From positions 1 through 61,564 of the forward strand of contig DASZER010000017.1 of the NCBI GenBank assembly GCA_035940575.1: a stretch of DNA of 61,564 nt. Reading direction: 5' to 3'. The stretch's first letter is position 1; each line of letters starts with the position of its first letter. This document shows positions 16,344-25,329 of this stretch, piece after piece. The translations under genes were made by a program, and so were the position numbers. Source of the stretch: BP-191 sp035940575. GTDB taxonomy: Bacteria; Actinomycetota; Actinomycetes; BP-191. Below the pieces are notes generated by a model. It saw only the letters and a program-made list of their open reading frames with translations, was not told where the DNA came from and ran no database searches.

Positions 16344-19268
16344 GTGCGCACGTCCTTCGCACGCCGCGCCGCCGCGGCCCTCGCCGCCTCGGCCACGCTC
16401 GCCGCGCTGCCCGCCGTACCGGCGGGCGCCGACGGCCGCAGGCCGCTGCCCCAGGGAGTCCGCCCGCTCGCGTCGTCGCGCGCCACCGGCAACGCCGAGC
16501 GCGTCGCCGCGGCCAAGGCCCGCGCGGCCGGCGCCGAGCGCGTCGCGGTCGCGATCCGGATGCGTCACGGCGCGTCGGCGGACGACGTCGTCGCCGCCGC
16601 CAAGGCGCAGGGCGCGGCCGTGCGCCAGCGCATCCCGCAGCTCTCCGCCGTCACCGTCGACGTCCCCGCGCACGCCGCCGCGCGCATCGCCGAGGCGCTC
16701 TCGCGCAGCCCCGGCGTCGCCGGCGTCGAGCCCGTCGGCACGCGCCGCGCCGCCTCCGTGCCCAACGACCCCGCGTGGGTGACGACGCAGGCCGCGTACC
16801 TCGGCGAGGTCGCCGCGCCCGCCGCCTGGGACGTCACGCACGGCAGCGCGGACGTGCAGATCGCGGTCGTCGACACCGGCGTCGACGTCACCCACGCCGA
16901 CCTCGCCGGCAAGGTCGTGGACAGCTTCAACGCCGTCACCGGCACCAGCGACGTCACCGACACCGTCGGCCACGGCACGTTCGTCGCGGGCGTCGCCGCC
17001 GCGTCCACGAACAACGGCGTCGGCGTCGCGGGCGCCGGCTACGACACGACCGTCCTCGCGGTGAAGGTCGCCGACGCCGACGGCCTCATCTCCACCGACG
17101 ACGAGGCGGCCGGCATCGTCTGGGCCGCCGACCACGGCGCCGAGGTCGTGAACATCAGCCTCGGCGGCGACACGACCGACTCGATGGAGTCCGACGCCGT
17201 CGCGTACGCCGTCGCCGCGGGCGTCGTCGTCGTCGCCTCCGCGGGCAACGAGGCCACGAGCGCCGAGTCCTACCCCGCCGCGCTCGACGGCGTCGTCGCC
17301 GTCGGCGCCACCAACGGCGCGTCGCGCGCGTCGTTCTCCAACCACGGCTCGTGGGTCGACGTCGGCGCGCCAGGCGTCAACATCGTCTCGACCGCCCCGG
17401 CGGGCACGGCGGCGTTCACCGCGCCGTACGACACCGAGTCGGGCACGTCGTTCTCCGCGCCGATCGTCGCGGCGGAGGCCGCGCTGCTGATCGCCGCCAA
17501 CCCCGACGCGACCGCGGACGACGTCATCTCCGCGATCGCCTCGACGGCCGACGACACGGCGTACGGCTTCGCCGCCGGCCGCGTCGACTTCGCCGCCGCG
17601 CTCGCGTCGCTCGCCCCGACGACGACGCCCACGCTGACCGAGCCCGCCGGCCCGACCGTCTCCGGCGACGTCACCGTCGGCGCGACGTCGACCGCGGGCA
17701 GCGTGCGCTTCGCGATCGACGGCGGCCCGAGCGCGACCGCCGACGTGGTCGACGGCACGGCGACCGCGACGCTGGAGACGTACGGCCTCTCCGGCGCGCA
17801 CACCATCACCGCGCGCGACTGCTCCGCCTCCGGCTGCGGCGCCACGCCCGCCTCCGTCGCGGTCACCGTCGACAACGCCGCGCCCGCCATCACCTCCCCC
17901 GCGCCCGACGCCGTCGTGCGCACCGCGATGCTCACGCTGAGCGCCACCGCCAGCGGCGGCGCCGTGCGCTTCCTCGTCGACGGCGCGCCCGTCGCCACCG
18001 ACGCCGTGGCGCCGTACACGACGACGGTCCAGGCGAGCGCGCTGGCCGAGGGCGCCCACACCGCCAGCGCCGTCCTCTGCAACCGCGCGGGGACCGTCTG
18101 CGACACCGCGCACGCGGCGTCGTTGTCGTTCACCGTGTCGACGCTGCACCCGGCGATCCCGTCGATCGCGCCGGCGCGGTTCAGCCCCAACGGCGACGGC
18201 CGCTACGACGCCGCGACCGTGACGTACACCCTGGACGTCGCCCAGTCCGCGCAGCTCCGCATCAAGAACGCCGCGGGCACCGTCGTGCGCGGCCCCGGCG
18301 CCGTCAGCGGCGCGGCCGGCACCCGCACGTGGGTCTGGAACGGCCGACGCAACGACGGCACGTACGCCCCCGACGGGACGTACACCGTCGAGCTCAACAC
18401 CTCGGACCCGAGCGGCCAGACCGGCTTCGCCTCGCGCACCGTCGTCGTGGACCGCTCCGCGCCGAACCTGTCGGGCACGACCGGCTCGGGCGCGACGTTC
18501 TACCCGGTCCGCGACGGCTACCGCGACACGTTCGTTCCGTCGATCTACGTCAGCGAGAGCGCGTACCTCAGCCTGCGCGTCTACAACCCCTCCGGCACGC
18601 GCATCCGCGTCCTCAGCGGCGGCCCGTACGGCGCAGGGCGGCGCCAGATGACGTGGGACGGCAAGACGTCGAGCGGCGCCCTCGCGCCGGCGGGGACGTA
18701 CTCGTTCGACTTCGTGTCGACCGACCTCGTCTCCAACGCGCGCGTCACCGGCCGCTACCCCGTCTACGTGTCGGGCAGGCGGCTCGTCTCCAAGGTCGCC
18801 GAGCGGGTCCTGACGCCCGACGCGACGCGTATCGGCGCGCTGATCGGCGACTGCTCGTACGCGAGCGTGCCCGCGCACTACGGCCAGTGGGCCGGCAGCC
18901 ACGGCTACTACAGCGACTTCTACTGCGACTCGCTCGGCGGCGTCGAGGGCCTCGTCGTGACCGACCACCAGTTCACGCTCCCGGCCGCGGTGAAGTACGG
19001 CAACGTCCAGGTCGCCGCCGTCGGGCGCGAGGCGATCGCGGGGTTCGGCGACATCGGCCTCGTCAGCTACTACGACAAGGCTGGCAACCTCACCGACTAC
19101 GACAAGCGGCTCGACCCGTCGTACACGACGTACTGGGGGCCGCTCGCCGGCTCGTCCGCGCTGCTCTACGGCGGCCGCACGCTGCGTTGGTGGGCCGGCA
19201 CGTCGAACGGCAACTGGTATGAGATCGCGCAGTTCAAGGTGCGCTGGCAGTACTTCGTGCTCGCGTAG
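16344..19268 (+). CDS. Secreted subtilisin-like serine protease (S8) with FlgD-like C-terminal repeats
   Basis: This is a 974-residue exported peptidase. The GTG start at 16344 follows GGGGGAAC and opens a signal peptide (VRTSFARRAAAALAASATL). An inhibitor-I9-like propeptide precedes the S8 domain. The catalytic triad is D177 (VVDTGVD), H210 (GHGTFVAG) and S369 (SGTSFSAP), and the oxyanion Asn sits in SAGNEAT. After about residue 430 come two Ig-like repeats (FAIDGGPS, FLVDGAPV) and FlgD-like modules (FSPNGDGRYD, WNGRRNDGTYAPDGTY, WDGKTSSGALAPAGTY). A unique region rich in Tyr and Trp ends the protein. It probably degrades extracellular protein, with the C-terminal modules binding substrate or surface. 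Confidence 0.92.
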   Translation: MRTSFARRAAAALAASATLAALPAVPAGADGRRPLPQGVRPLASSRATGNAERVAAAKARAAGAERVAVAIRMRHGASADDVVAAAKAQGAAVRQRIPQLSAVTVDVPAHAAARIAEALSRSPGVAGVEPVGTRRAASVPNDPAWVTTQAAYLGEVAAPAAWDVTHGSADVQIAVVDTGVDVTHADLAGKVVDSFNAVTGTSDVTDTVGHGTFVAGVAAASTNNGVGVAGAGYDTTVLAVKVADADGLISTDDEAAGIVWAADHGAEVVNISLGGDTTDSMESDAVAYAVAAGVVVVASAGNEATSAESYPAALDGVVAVGATNGASRASFSNHGSWVDVGAPGVNIVSTAPAGTAAFTAPYDTESGTSFSAPIVAAEAALLIAANPDATADDVISAIASTADDTAYGFAAGRVDFAAALASLAPTTTPTLTEPAGPTVSGDVTVGATSTAGSVRFAIDGGPSATADVVDGTATATLETYGLSGAHTITARDCSASGCGATPASVAVTVDNAAPAITSPAPDAVVRTAMLTLSATASGGAVRFLVDGAPVATDAVAPYTTTVQASALAEGAHTASAVLCNRAGTVCDTAHAASLSFTVSTLHPAIPSIAPARFSPNGDGRYDAATVTYTLDVAQSAQLRIKNAAGTVVRGPGAVSGAAGTRTWVWNGRRNDGTYAPDGTYTVELNTSDPSGQTGFASRTVVVDRSAPNLSGTTGSGATFYPVRDGYRDTFVPSIYVSESAYLSLRVYNPSGTRIRVLSGGPYGAGRRQMTWDGKTSSGALAPAGTYSFDFVSTDLVSNARVTGRYPVYVSGRRLVSKVAERVLTPDATRIGALIGDCSYASVPAHYGQWAGSHGYYSDFYCDSLGGVEGLVVTDHQFTLPAAVKYGNVQVAAVGREAIAGFGDIGLVSYYDKAGNLTDYDKRLDPSYTTYWGPLAGSSALLYGGRTLRWWAGTSNGNWYEIAQFKVRWQYFVLA

Positions 19269-19274
19269 GCCCGC

Positions 19275-19742
19275 CTAGTCCCGGCGCTCGTCCTCCTTGA
19301 GCAGCCGGGGGAAGACGAACCACACGAACACCGTCAGCAGGCCGACCACGACCGCGACGAAGATCGCCATGCTCGTCGTGAACACCACCGTCGTGACGAG
19401 GTACAGCGACAGGCCGATCCCGAGCGCGAGCATCGTGAGGCCGGCGATCGCGACCTTGTTGGCCGCGCGCAGCATCGCCTCCTTGAGGCCCTCGCGGAAC
19501 AGCAGGCGGTGGTTCGCGGCCGGCGCGATCAGCAGCAACGACGCCGTCGCCGCGGTGAGCACGGCCGCGAAGTACACGCGCCGCTGCGGCTCGGACAGCG
19601 ACTCGTAGCGCTGCGTGAACGGCACCGTCAGCAGGAACGCGAACAGCACCTGCACGCCCGTGATCGCGACGCGCAGCTCCTGGAGCAGCTCGCCGAACTC
19701 CCGGTCGCGCCGCGCCTTGTCGTCCTCCTGCTTCTGGCTCAC
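19275..19742 (-). CDS. DUF6328-family membrane protein
   Basis: This 155-residue protein has a charged N-terminus (SQKQEDDKARRDREFGELL) and four predicted membrane helices, one being VAITGVQVLFAFLLTVPF. The pattern, including RYESLSEPQRRVYFAAVL, fits the DUF6328 family of small actinobacterial membrane proteins with no known role. It starts at GTG 19742 and ends 6 nt from the convergent protease stop. It is divergent from nadE across 58 nt. Confidence 0.75.
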   Translation of the reverse strand: MSQKQEDDKARRDREFGELLQELRVAITGVQVLFAFLLTVPFTQRYESLSEPQRRVYFAAVLTAATASLLLIAPAANHRLLFREGLKEAMLRAANKVAIAGLTMLALGIGLSLYLVTTVVFTTSMAIFVAVVVGLLTVFVWFVFPRLLKEDERRD

Positions 19743-19800
19743 CCTGTGCGACTACCCGCGGAGATCGCGTAGGGAAACCGCCCGCACGTAGGCTCGGCGC

Positions 19801-21495
19801 GTGGCCCGTCTGCGCATCGCGCTCGCCCAGGTCGACCTCACCGTCGGCGACGTCGCCGGCAACGCCGCCCTGGTGCGCTCGTGGACGTCGCTGGCGCGCG
19901 AGGCGGGCGCGCAGCTCGTGGCGTTCCCCGAGATGACGCTGACCGGCTACCCGATCGAGGACCTCGCGTTCCGCTCGTCGCTCGTCTCGGCCAACAAGGA
20001 GGCCCTCGCCTCGCTGGCGGCCGAGTCCGGCGACCTCGCGGTCGTCGCCGGCTACCTCGACGCCGACGCGGCAGGGCCGCGCAACGCCGCCGCGCTGCTG
20101 CACCGCGGCACCGTCGCGGGGACGTACTTCAAGCACTTCCTCCCCAACTACGGCGTCTTCGACGAGCGCCGCTACTTCGCGCCGGGCACCCGCGTCACGC
20201 TCTACGACACCGGCGCGCTCACGTTCGCCGTCGTCATCTGCGAGGACATCTGGCAGGACGGCGGCACCGTGGCCGCCGCGGGCGCGGCCGGCGCCGACCT
20301 CGTGGTCGTGATCAACGGCTCGCCGTACGAGCGCGCGAAGACGCAGGCGCGCTACGACCTCGTCGCCCGCCGCGCCGCCGAGGCCGGCGCCACGCTCGCG
20401 TACGTCAACCAGACCGGCGGCCAGGACGAGCTCGTCTTCGACGGCGACTCGATGGTCGTCGCGCCCGACGGGACCGTGCTGGCGCGGGCCGCGCGGTTCG
20501 CCGAGGAGCTGCTCGTCGTCGACCTCGACCTGACGCCGCGCGCGGCCGCGACCGAGGTCGAGGGCGACGCGATCGTCGTGGACCGGGTGACGCTGGGGGC
20601 GTTGCCGCCGTCACCGTCGGGCGAGGCCACCGCCGCCGTCGCCGCGCCGCTGCCCGACGAGGCCGAGGTCTACGGCGCCGTCGTCGCCGGCACCCGCGAC
20701 TACGTCCGCAAGAACGGCTTCTCGACCGTGGTCCTCGGCCTGTCCGGCGGCATCGACTCCGCGCTCGTCGCGACGATCGCCGTCGACGCGCTCGGCCCGG
20801 AGTGCGTGCACACCGTCGCGATGCCGAGCCGGTGGTCGTCGCAGGGCTCGTTGGACGACGCCGCCGAGCTCGCGCGGCGCCAGGGCACCCGGCACACCGT
20901 CATCCCGATCCAGCCGGTGGTGGACGCGTTCCAGGAGGCGTCGGGCGGGTTCACCGGGCTCGCCGCCGAGAACCTCCAGGCCCGCGTCCGCGGCACCCTG
21001 CTCATGGGCCTGTCGAACCAGCACGGCCACCTCGTCCTCACGACCGGCAACAAGAGCGAGCTCGCGACCGGCTTCTCCACGCTCTACGGCGACTCGGCCG
21101 GAGGCTTCGCCCCCATCAAGGACGTGCCCAAGACGCTCGTCTGGCGCCTCGCCGAGTGGCGCAACGCGCAGACGCCCGACGCCCCGCCCGTGCCGGAGGC
21201 GTCGATCACGAAGCCGCCGTCCGCCGAGCTCGCGCCGGGCCAGCTCGACGCCGACAGGCTGCCGCCGTACGACCTGCTGGACGACCTGCTCGACGACTAC
21301 GTCGAGCGAGACGTCGGCCGCGAGGCGCTGGTCGCGCAGGGCTTCGACGCGGCGGTCGTGGACCGGGTGATCCGGCTCGTGGACGTCGCGGAGTTCAAGC
21401 GGCGGCAGTACCCGCCGGGCCCGAAGATCACCCCGCGCGCGTTCGGCCGCGACCGGCGGCTGCCGATCACGAACCGCTGGCGGGAGGGCTCGTAG
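19801..21495 (+). CDS. nadE: Glutamine-dependent NAD(+) synthetase
   Basis: This enzyme converts deamido-NAD to NAD using ATP and ammonia taken from glutamine. The 564-residue protein has an N-terminal nitrilase-type glutaminase with the Glu-Lys-Cys triad (E44 in FPEMT, K111 in KHFLPNYG, C147 in VICEDIW). The C-terminal synthetase has the PP-loop LSGGIDSAL from S315 and TGNKSELATGFSTLYGD. The length is of the shorter bacterial type. The start is GTG 19801; TAGGCT (19789-19794) lies 6 nt upstream with no Shine-Dalgarno, suggesting leaderless translation. The 3' end overlaps the convergent tetR by 29 nt. Confidence 0.95.
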   Translation: MARLRIALAQVDLTVGDVAGNAALVRSWTSLAREAGAQLVAFPEMTLTGYPIEDLAFRSSLVSANKEALASLAAESGDLAVVAGYLDADAAGPRNAAALLHRGTVAGTYFKHFLPNYGVFDERRYFAPGTRVTLYDTGALTFAVVICEDIWQDGGTVAAAGAAGADLVVVINGSPYERAKTQARYDLVARRAAEAGATLAYVNQTGGQDELVFDGDSMVVAPDGTVLARAARFAEELLVVDLDLTPRAAATEVEGDAIVVDRVTLGALPPSPSGEATAAVAAPLPDEAEVYGAVVAGTRDYVRKNGFSTVVLGLSGGIDSALVATIAVDALGPECVHTVAMPSRWSSQGSLDDAAELARRQGTRHTVIPIQPVVDAFQEASGGFTGLAAENLQARVRGTLLMGLSNQHGHLVLTTGNKSELATGFSTLYGDSAGGFAPIKDVPKTLVWRLAEWRNAQTPDAPPVPEASITKPPSAELAPGQLDADRLPPYDLLDDLLDDYVERDVGREALVAQGFDAAVVDRVIRLVDVAEFKRRQYPPGPKITPRAFGRDRRLPITNRWREGS

Positions 21496-22057
21496 GCGCG
21501 AGCCCCTTGAGCGCCGCGTCGACCAGCCGCGCGGGCTCGCCGTCGTCCACCGCGTCCGGCCCCGCGAACACCAGCCGGTACAGCAGCGCCCCGAGCAGCA
21601 GGTCGATCGCGTCGTCCACGTCCACGCCCCTGCGCAGCTCGCCGTGCGCCACGGCGTTGCGGACCAGGTGGCGCATCCGGGCGCGGCGCGGCTCGAGGAT
21701 CTGCGCGCGGTAGTGCTCGGCGAGCGGCGGGTTGCTCACCGTCGCGCCGACCATGCACGGCAGCAGCCGGCCCGCTCCCGTCCGCGAGACGGCGAGTATC
21801 CCGTCGAGTATCGATACGAGCTGGTCTCGTATCGGTCCGGTGACCGCGTCGGGGAACGGGTCCGTACGCCGCGCCACCGCGTCGATGACGAGCGCCTCCT
21901 TGCTCGGCCAGCGGCGGTAGATCGTCGCCCGCGCGACGCCCGCGCGGGCCGCCACGGCGTCCATCGACACGCGGTCGAAGCCCTGCTCGCCGAGCAGCGC
22001 GAGCGTCGCGTCGACGATCGCGTCGTCGGCCTGCGCGCTCCGGGGGCGGCCGGTCAT
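21467..22057 (-). CDS. TetR-family repressor of the adjacent MFS exporter
   Basis: This 196-residue regulator has an N-terminal TetR helix-turn-helix (VSMDAVAARAGVARATIYRR, then WPSKEALV) and a C-terminal ligand-binding half. Its ATG at 22057 overlaps the exporter stop (ATGA), so it is the second gene of an autoregulated efflux operon. A 23-bp operator precedes the operon at 23636-23658. A second copy of identical geometry lies inside this gene at 21812-21834, where it forces clustered ATA, CGA and GTA codons that are rare in this genome. The inducing ligand cannot be told from sequence. Confidence 0.93.
   Translation of the reverse strand: MTGRPRSAQADDAIVDATLALLGEQGFDRVSMDAVAARAGVARATIYRRWPSKEALVIDAVARRTDPFPDAVTGPIRDQLVSILDGILAVSRTGAGRLLPCMVGATVSNPPLAEHYRAQILEPRRARMRHLVRNAVAHGELRRGVDVDDAIDLLLGALLYRLVFAGPDAVDDGEPARLVDAALKGLAPTSPPASGS
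21812..21834. promoter_or_regulatory. Intragenic second TetR operator
   Basis: CGATACGAG, CTGGT, CTCGTATCG has 9-bp arms and a 5-nt centre. Both arms and the spacing match the promoter operator at 23636-23658. It lies within the tetR coding sequence, about 1.8 kb downstream of the first site. The two sites could permit looping, or a roadblock to transcription. Confidence 0.7.
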
Positions 22058-23616
22058 CGCGCCGTTGCCTCCTCGGGCTCGCCCGACTCGTCGGCGGGGA
22101 GGCCGAGGCTGTCGAGCTCCGCGACCTCCTCGCGCCCCTGCGCGGGCAGGAACAGCACGACGGCCAGCGCGCCGAGCATCGCGAAGCCCGCCGCGACGAG
22201 CGCGACCGTGCCCATCGCGTCGGTGAACGCCACCTTGGCCGCGTGCACGAGCGCCGGGTCGCCGTTCGAGACGGAGATCGTCTTGATGATGCTGTCCCGC
22301 GCCTCCGCGCGGACCGGCGACGGCAGGTGCGCGATGGCCGGCTTGATGTGCGCGGCGTACGCCGACGACAGCAGGCTGCCGAGGATCGCGACGCCGAGCG
22401 CGCCGCCGACCTGGCGGGTCGTGTCGTTGACGGCCGAGCCGACGCCCGCGCGGTTGCGCGGCAGCGAGCCCATGATCGCCTCGGTGGACGGCGCGACGAC
22501 GTGCGCCATGCCCGCGCCCATCAGGAAGTAGACGACGCCGAGCCTCCAGTACGGCGTGCCGACCTCGAACAGCCGCAGGCTCGCCAGCGTCAGCGAGAGC
22601 ATCGTCAGCCCGCCGGCCACGACGCGCTTCGTGCCGAAGCGGGCGGCCATCTTCGCGGAGTTCGGCGCGAACGCCACCAGCGCCAGCGCGACAGGCAGCA
22701 CGCGGATGCCGGCCTCCAGGGCCGTGTAGCCGCGCACGATCTGCTGGTACTGCGTGAGCAGCAGCGTCGTCCCGAACAGCGCGAAGAACGCCAGCGTGAC
22801 CGCGCCCGAGCCCGCGGAGAAGCGCGGGTTCTTGAAGAACTCCACCGGCAGCATCGGGTGGTCGCTGTGCGCCTCCGTGACGACGAAGAAGCCGAGGATC
22901 ACGAGGCCGAACGCGCCCGCGCCGAGCGTCTCCGTCGACGTCCAGCCGCGGATCGGCGCCTCGATGATCGCGAACACCAGCGCGGACAGGCCGACGATCG
23001 ACAGCAGCGCGCCGAGCGGGTCGAGGCGCGGCGCGCGCTCGTCCTTCGACTCCGGCACGAGGAACCGGCCCGCCACGATCGCGCCGACGACCACGGGGAC
23101 GTTGACCAGGAAGATCGCGCCCCACCAGAAGTGCTCGAGCAGCACGCCGCCGGCGATCGGGCCGACGCCGATGCCGAGGCCGGAGACGCCGGCCCAGATC
23201 GCGATCGCGCGGCCGCGCTCCTGCGGCGGGAAGACGTTCGTGAGGATCGACAGCGTGCTCGGCATGATCAGCGCGCCGCCGACGCCCATCAGCGCGCGGC
23301 CGACGATGAGCGCGTTGGCCGAGCCCGAGAACGCGCAGAACACGCTCGACAGCCCGAACGACACCAGGCCCAGCGTCAGCGCGCGGCGGCGGCCGAACTT
23401 GTCGCCGATCGCGCCCATCGTGAGCAGCAGCCCCGCGAACACCAGGACGTACGAGTCGATGATCCACTCGATCTGGCCCTGGGTGGCGTGCAGGCGCTCC
23501 TGCAGCGTGGGGATGGCGACGTTGAGGATCGTGTTGTCGAGGCCGACCACGAGGAGGCTCACGCAGAGCACACCGAGGGTCCACCATCGCTTGGCGTAGA
23601 CCTGTTCAGGAGACAC
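22054..23616 (-). CDS. MFS drug exporter, EmrB/QacA (14-TM) family
   Basis: This 520-residue proton-driven antiporter has about 14 membrane helices. Family signatures are LDNTILNVAIPTLQ in helix 1, GDKFGRRRAL (motif A) and GPIAGGVLLEHFWWGAIFLV (motif C region). A cytosolic acidic C-terminus follows. The start is taken as GTG 23616 (VSPEQVYAKRWW); AAAGGA lies about 13 nt upstream, and a CTG nearer to it is possible. It is the first gene of an operon with tetR. The operator at 23636-23658 lies just upstream, so expression is probably induced when a substrate releases the repressor. Confidence 0.92.
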   Translation of the reverse strand: MSPEQVYAKRWWTLGVLCVSLLVVGLDNTILNVAIPTLQERLHATQGQIEWIIDSYVLVFAGLLLTMGAIGDKFGRRRALTLGLVSFGLSSVFCAFSGSANALIVGRALMGVGGALIMPSTLSILTNVFPPQERGRAIAIWAGVSGLGIGVGPIAGGVLLEHFWWGAIFLVNVPVVVGAIVAGRFLVPESKDERAPRLDPLGALLSIVGLSALVFAIIEAPIRGWTSTETLGAGAFGLVILGFFVVTEAHSDHPMLPVEFFKNPRFSAGSGAVTLAFFALFGTTLLLTQYQQIVRGYTALEAGIRVLPVALALVAFAPNSAKMAARFGTKRVVAGGLTMLSLTLASLRLFEVGTPYWRLGVVYFLMGAGMAHVVAPSTEAIMGSLPRNRAGVGSAVNDTTRQVGGALGVAILGSLLSSAYAAHIKPAIAHLPSPVRAEARDSIIKTISVSNGDPALVHAAKVAFTDAMGTVALVAAGFAMLGALAVVLFLPAQGREEVAELDSLGLPADESGEPEEATAR

Positions 23617-23635
23617 GGGCTTCAGGGTGTCCTTT

Positions 23636-23658
23636 CGATACGAGACTGTCTCGTATCG
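23636..23658. promoter_or_regulatory. TetR operator of the MFS-tetR operon
   Basis: CGATACGAGA, CTG, TCTCGTATCG is a perfect 10-bp inverted repeat 20 nt upstream of the exporter start. Its position beside the start and its AT content against a GC-rich background fit a repressor site overlapping the promoter. Confidence 0.8.
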
Positions 23659-23666
23659 TACGCGAC

Positions 23667-24071
23667 CTAGGTCCCCGGGCGAACGAGTACCGGCGGATCG
23701 GCGCCCCCGTCGTAGAGGTCGCGGGTGCCGAGCGGCGCCTTCAGCGTCACGGTCCGGTGCCGCAGCAGCGGCTCCGTGCACTCGCGACCGGCGCTGGCGC
23801 CGTTGCCGAGGGTGATGACGACGCGGTCGCCGGCCTCCTCGACGTCGATGCGGCGCACGGCGGAGCAGGCGGCGGCGAGGTACGTCACGTCGACCCGCCG
23901 CGACGCGGCGTCGGCACGCTCCACGTCCCAGACGGCGGTGACCTCGGCGGCGGCCGTCGCGGGGTCGGCCGGAGCGACGGGCGAGGCGGTCGGGGGCGGG
24001 GCCGCGGCGGGCGGGCCGCCCCCGGCGCAGGACGTCACCAGCAGAAGGGCTCCCCACGCGGCTCGCCGCAT
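23667..24071 (-). CDS. Putative lipoprotein of unknown function
   Basis: This 134-residue protein has a short signal peptide ending in a lipobox-like LLVTSCAGG, then a Pro/Ala-rich linker and a compact domain (VWDVERADAASRRVDVTYL, ITLGNGASAGREC) with two Cys residues that may form a disulfide. It is probably attached to the outer face of the membrane. No family was recognised. It ends just upstream of the TetR operator and is divergent from panB. Confidence 0.65.
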   Translation of the reverse strand: MRRAAWGALLLVTSCAGGGPPAAAPPPTASPVAPADPATAAAEVTAVWDVERADAASRRVDVTYLAAACSAVRRIDVEEAGDRVVITLGNGASAGRECTEPLLRHRTVTLKAPLGTRDLYDGGADPPVLVRPGT

Positions 24072-24134
24072 GTCAGCATTGTGCGCGCACGGGGACTCCG
24101 TCGGGGAGCCTCGATGACGGATCAGAGGTCAGCC

Positions 24135-24962
24135 ATGACCGCAACGCTCTACGGCGGCACGTCCGGCCGCCGCGTCACCGTCCTCGACCTCGCGGCCGCC
24201 AAGGCGCGCGGGGAGCGGTGGCCGATGCTCACCGCCTACGACTTCCTCACCGCGCGCGTGCTGGACGAGGCCGGGATCCCGGTGCTGCTCGTCGGCGACA
24301 GCGCGGCGATGGTCGTCTACGGCCACGACTCGACCCTGCCCGTCACCGTGGACGAGCTCGTCCCCCTCGTCCGCGCCGTCGCGCGCGGCGCGTCCCGGGC
24401 GATGGTCGTCGCCGACATGCCGTTCGGCTCCTACCAGGCGTCGGTGCCCGCCGCGCTCGACGCCGCCGCGCGGTTCATGAAGGAGGGCCGCGCGCACGCC
24501 GTGAAGATCGAGGGCGGCGCCCGCGTCCTTCCCCAGGTCGAGGCGCTGGCCTCGGCCGGCATCCCGGTCATGGGCCACCTCGGGCTGACGCCGCAGAGCG
24601 TCAACGCGTTCGGCGGCTTCCGGGTCCAGGGGCGCGGCGAGGCCGGCGAGATGCTGCTCGCCGACGCCAAGGCGCTGGAGAGCGCGGGCGCGTTCGCGGT
24701 CGTGCTCGAGTGCGTGCCCGCCGACCTCGCCGAGCGGGTCACGGCGTCGTTGACGATCCCGACCGTCGGCATCGGCGCGGGCGCGGCGTGCGACGCGCAG
24801 GTGCTCGTGTGGCAGGACCTCATGGGCCTCACGCCCGAGCCCGGGCCGCGCTTCGTGAAGCGCTACGCCGACCTGCGCGGCCTGCTCACGACCGCGGCCC
24901 AGACGTTCGCCGAGGAGGTCCGCGACGGCGCCTACCCCGGCCCCGAGCACGCCTACGAATAA
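24135..24962 (+). CDS. panB: 3-methyl-2-oxobutanoate hydroxymethyltransferase
   Basis: This enzyme makes ketopantoate from alpha-ketoisovalerate using 5,10-methylenetetrahydrofolate, the first step of pantothenate and CoA synthesis. The 275-residue protein shows LTAYDFLTARVLDEAG, VGDSAAMVVYGHDSTLPV, VADMPFGSYQ, AVKIEGG, MGHLGLTPQS and GIGAGAACDAQVLVWQD, all typical of PanB. The start is ATG 24135 with AGAGG 7 nt upstream; an in-frame ATG at 24114 is less well placed. A strong hairpin follows the stop. No other pan genes are present in the window. Confidence 0.95.
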   Translation: MTATLYGGTSGRRVTVLDLAAAKARGERWPMLTAYDFLTARVLDEAGIPVLLVGDSAAMVVYGHDSTLPVTVDELVPLVRAVARGASRAMVVADMPFGSYQASVPAALDAAARFMKEGRAHAVKIEGGARVLPQVEALASAGIPVMGHLGLTPQSVNAFGGFRVQGRGEAGEMLLADAKALESAGAFAVVLECVPADLAERVTASLTIPTVGIGAGAACDAQVLVWQDLMGLTPEPGPRFVKRYADLRGLLTTAAQTFAEEVRDGAYPGPEHAYE

Positions 24963-24980
24963 CCGGAAATAGGACGGTCG

Positions 24981-25009
24981 GCCGGGACCGAATATCGCTC
25001 GGTCCCGGC
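24981..25009. terminator. Bidirectional terminator between panB and the convergent secreted-protein gene
   Basis: GCCGGGACCGA and TCGGTCCCGGC form a perfect 11-bp stem around a 7-nt AT-rich loop (ATATCGC). It lies 19 nt after panB and 12 nt before the convergent stop. It can serve both strands. No long T tract is present. Confidence 0.75.
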
Positions 25010-25020
25010 GCGCCGGAAAT

Positions 25021-25329
25021 CTACGCCGGGTTGAGCGCCGCGCTGCGCATCCAGGCCTTGCCGTCGATGGGGTCGCAGTCGCACTGCACGGCGGACATCC
25101 AGTAGCTGCCGTTCCAGACCTTGTCGCAGTACCCGCCGACGCTCTGCCCCAGCGACTTGTTCTTCAGCAGCCACACCATGTCGTAGTGCTCGTACACGCC
25201 CGCCGTCTGCCAGGTGACCGTGTACTGGCACGAGGCCTGCGCGGGAGCCGTGTGGACGAGCGTCACGCCGATCGCGCTGGCCGCGACAGCCAGGGCAGCG
25301 AGGGAGCGACTGCGTCGCGTTGCCTTCAT
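25021..25329 (-). CDS. Small secreted SH3-like protein
   Basis: This 102-residue protein has a clear Sec signal peptide (MKATRRSRSLAALAVAASAI, cut near AQA-S). The mature part of about 70 residues has four Cys and a layout like bacterial SH3 domains (GVYEHYDMVWLLKNKSLGQS, then GKAWMRSAAL at the end). Such domains often bind cell-wall peptides, but its role is unknown. GGAGGA lies 5 nt before the ATG. It is divergent from the 65-residue secreted peptide gene at 25545. Confidence 0.75.
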   Translation of the reverse strand: MKATRRSRSLAALAVAASAIGVTLVHTAPAQASCQYTVTWQTAGVYEHYDMVWLLKNKSLGQSVGGYCDKVWNGSYWMSAVQCDCDPIDGKAWMRSAALNPA

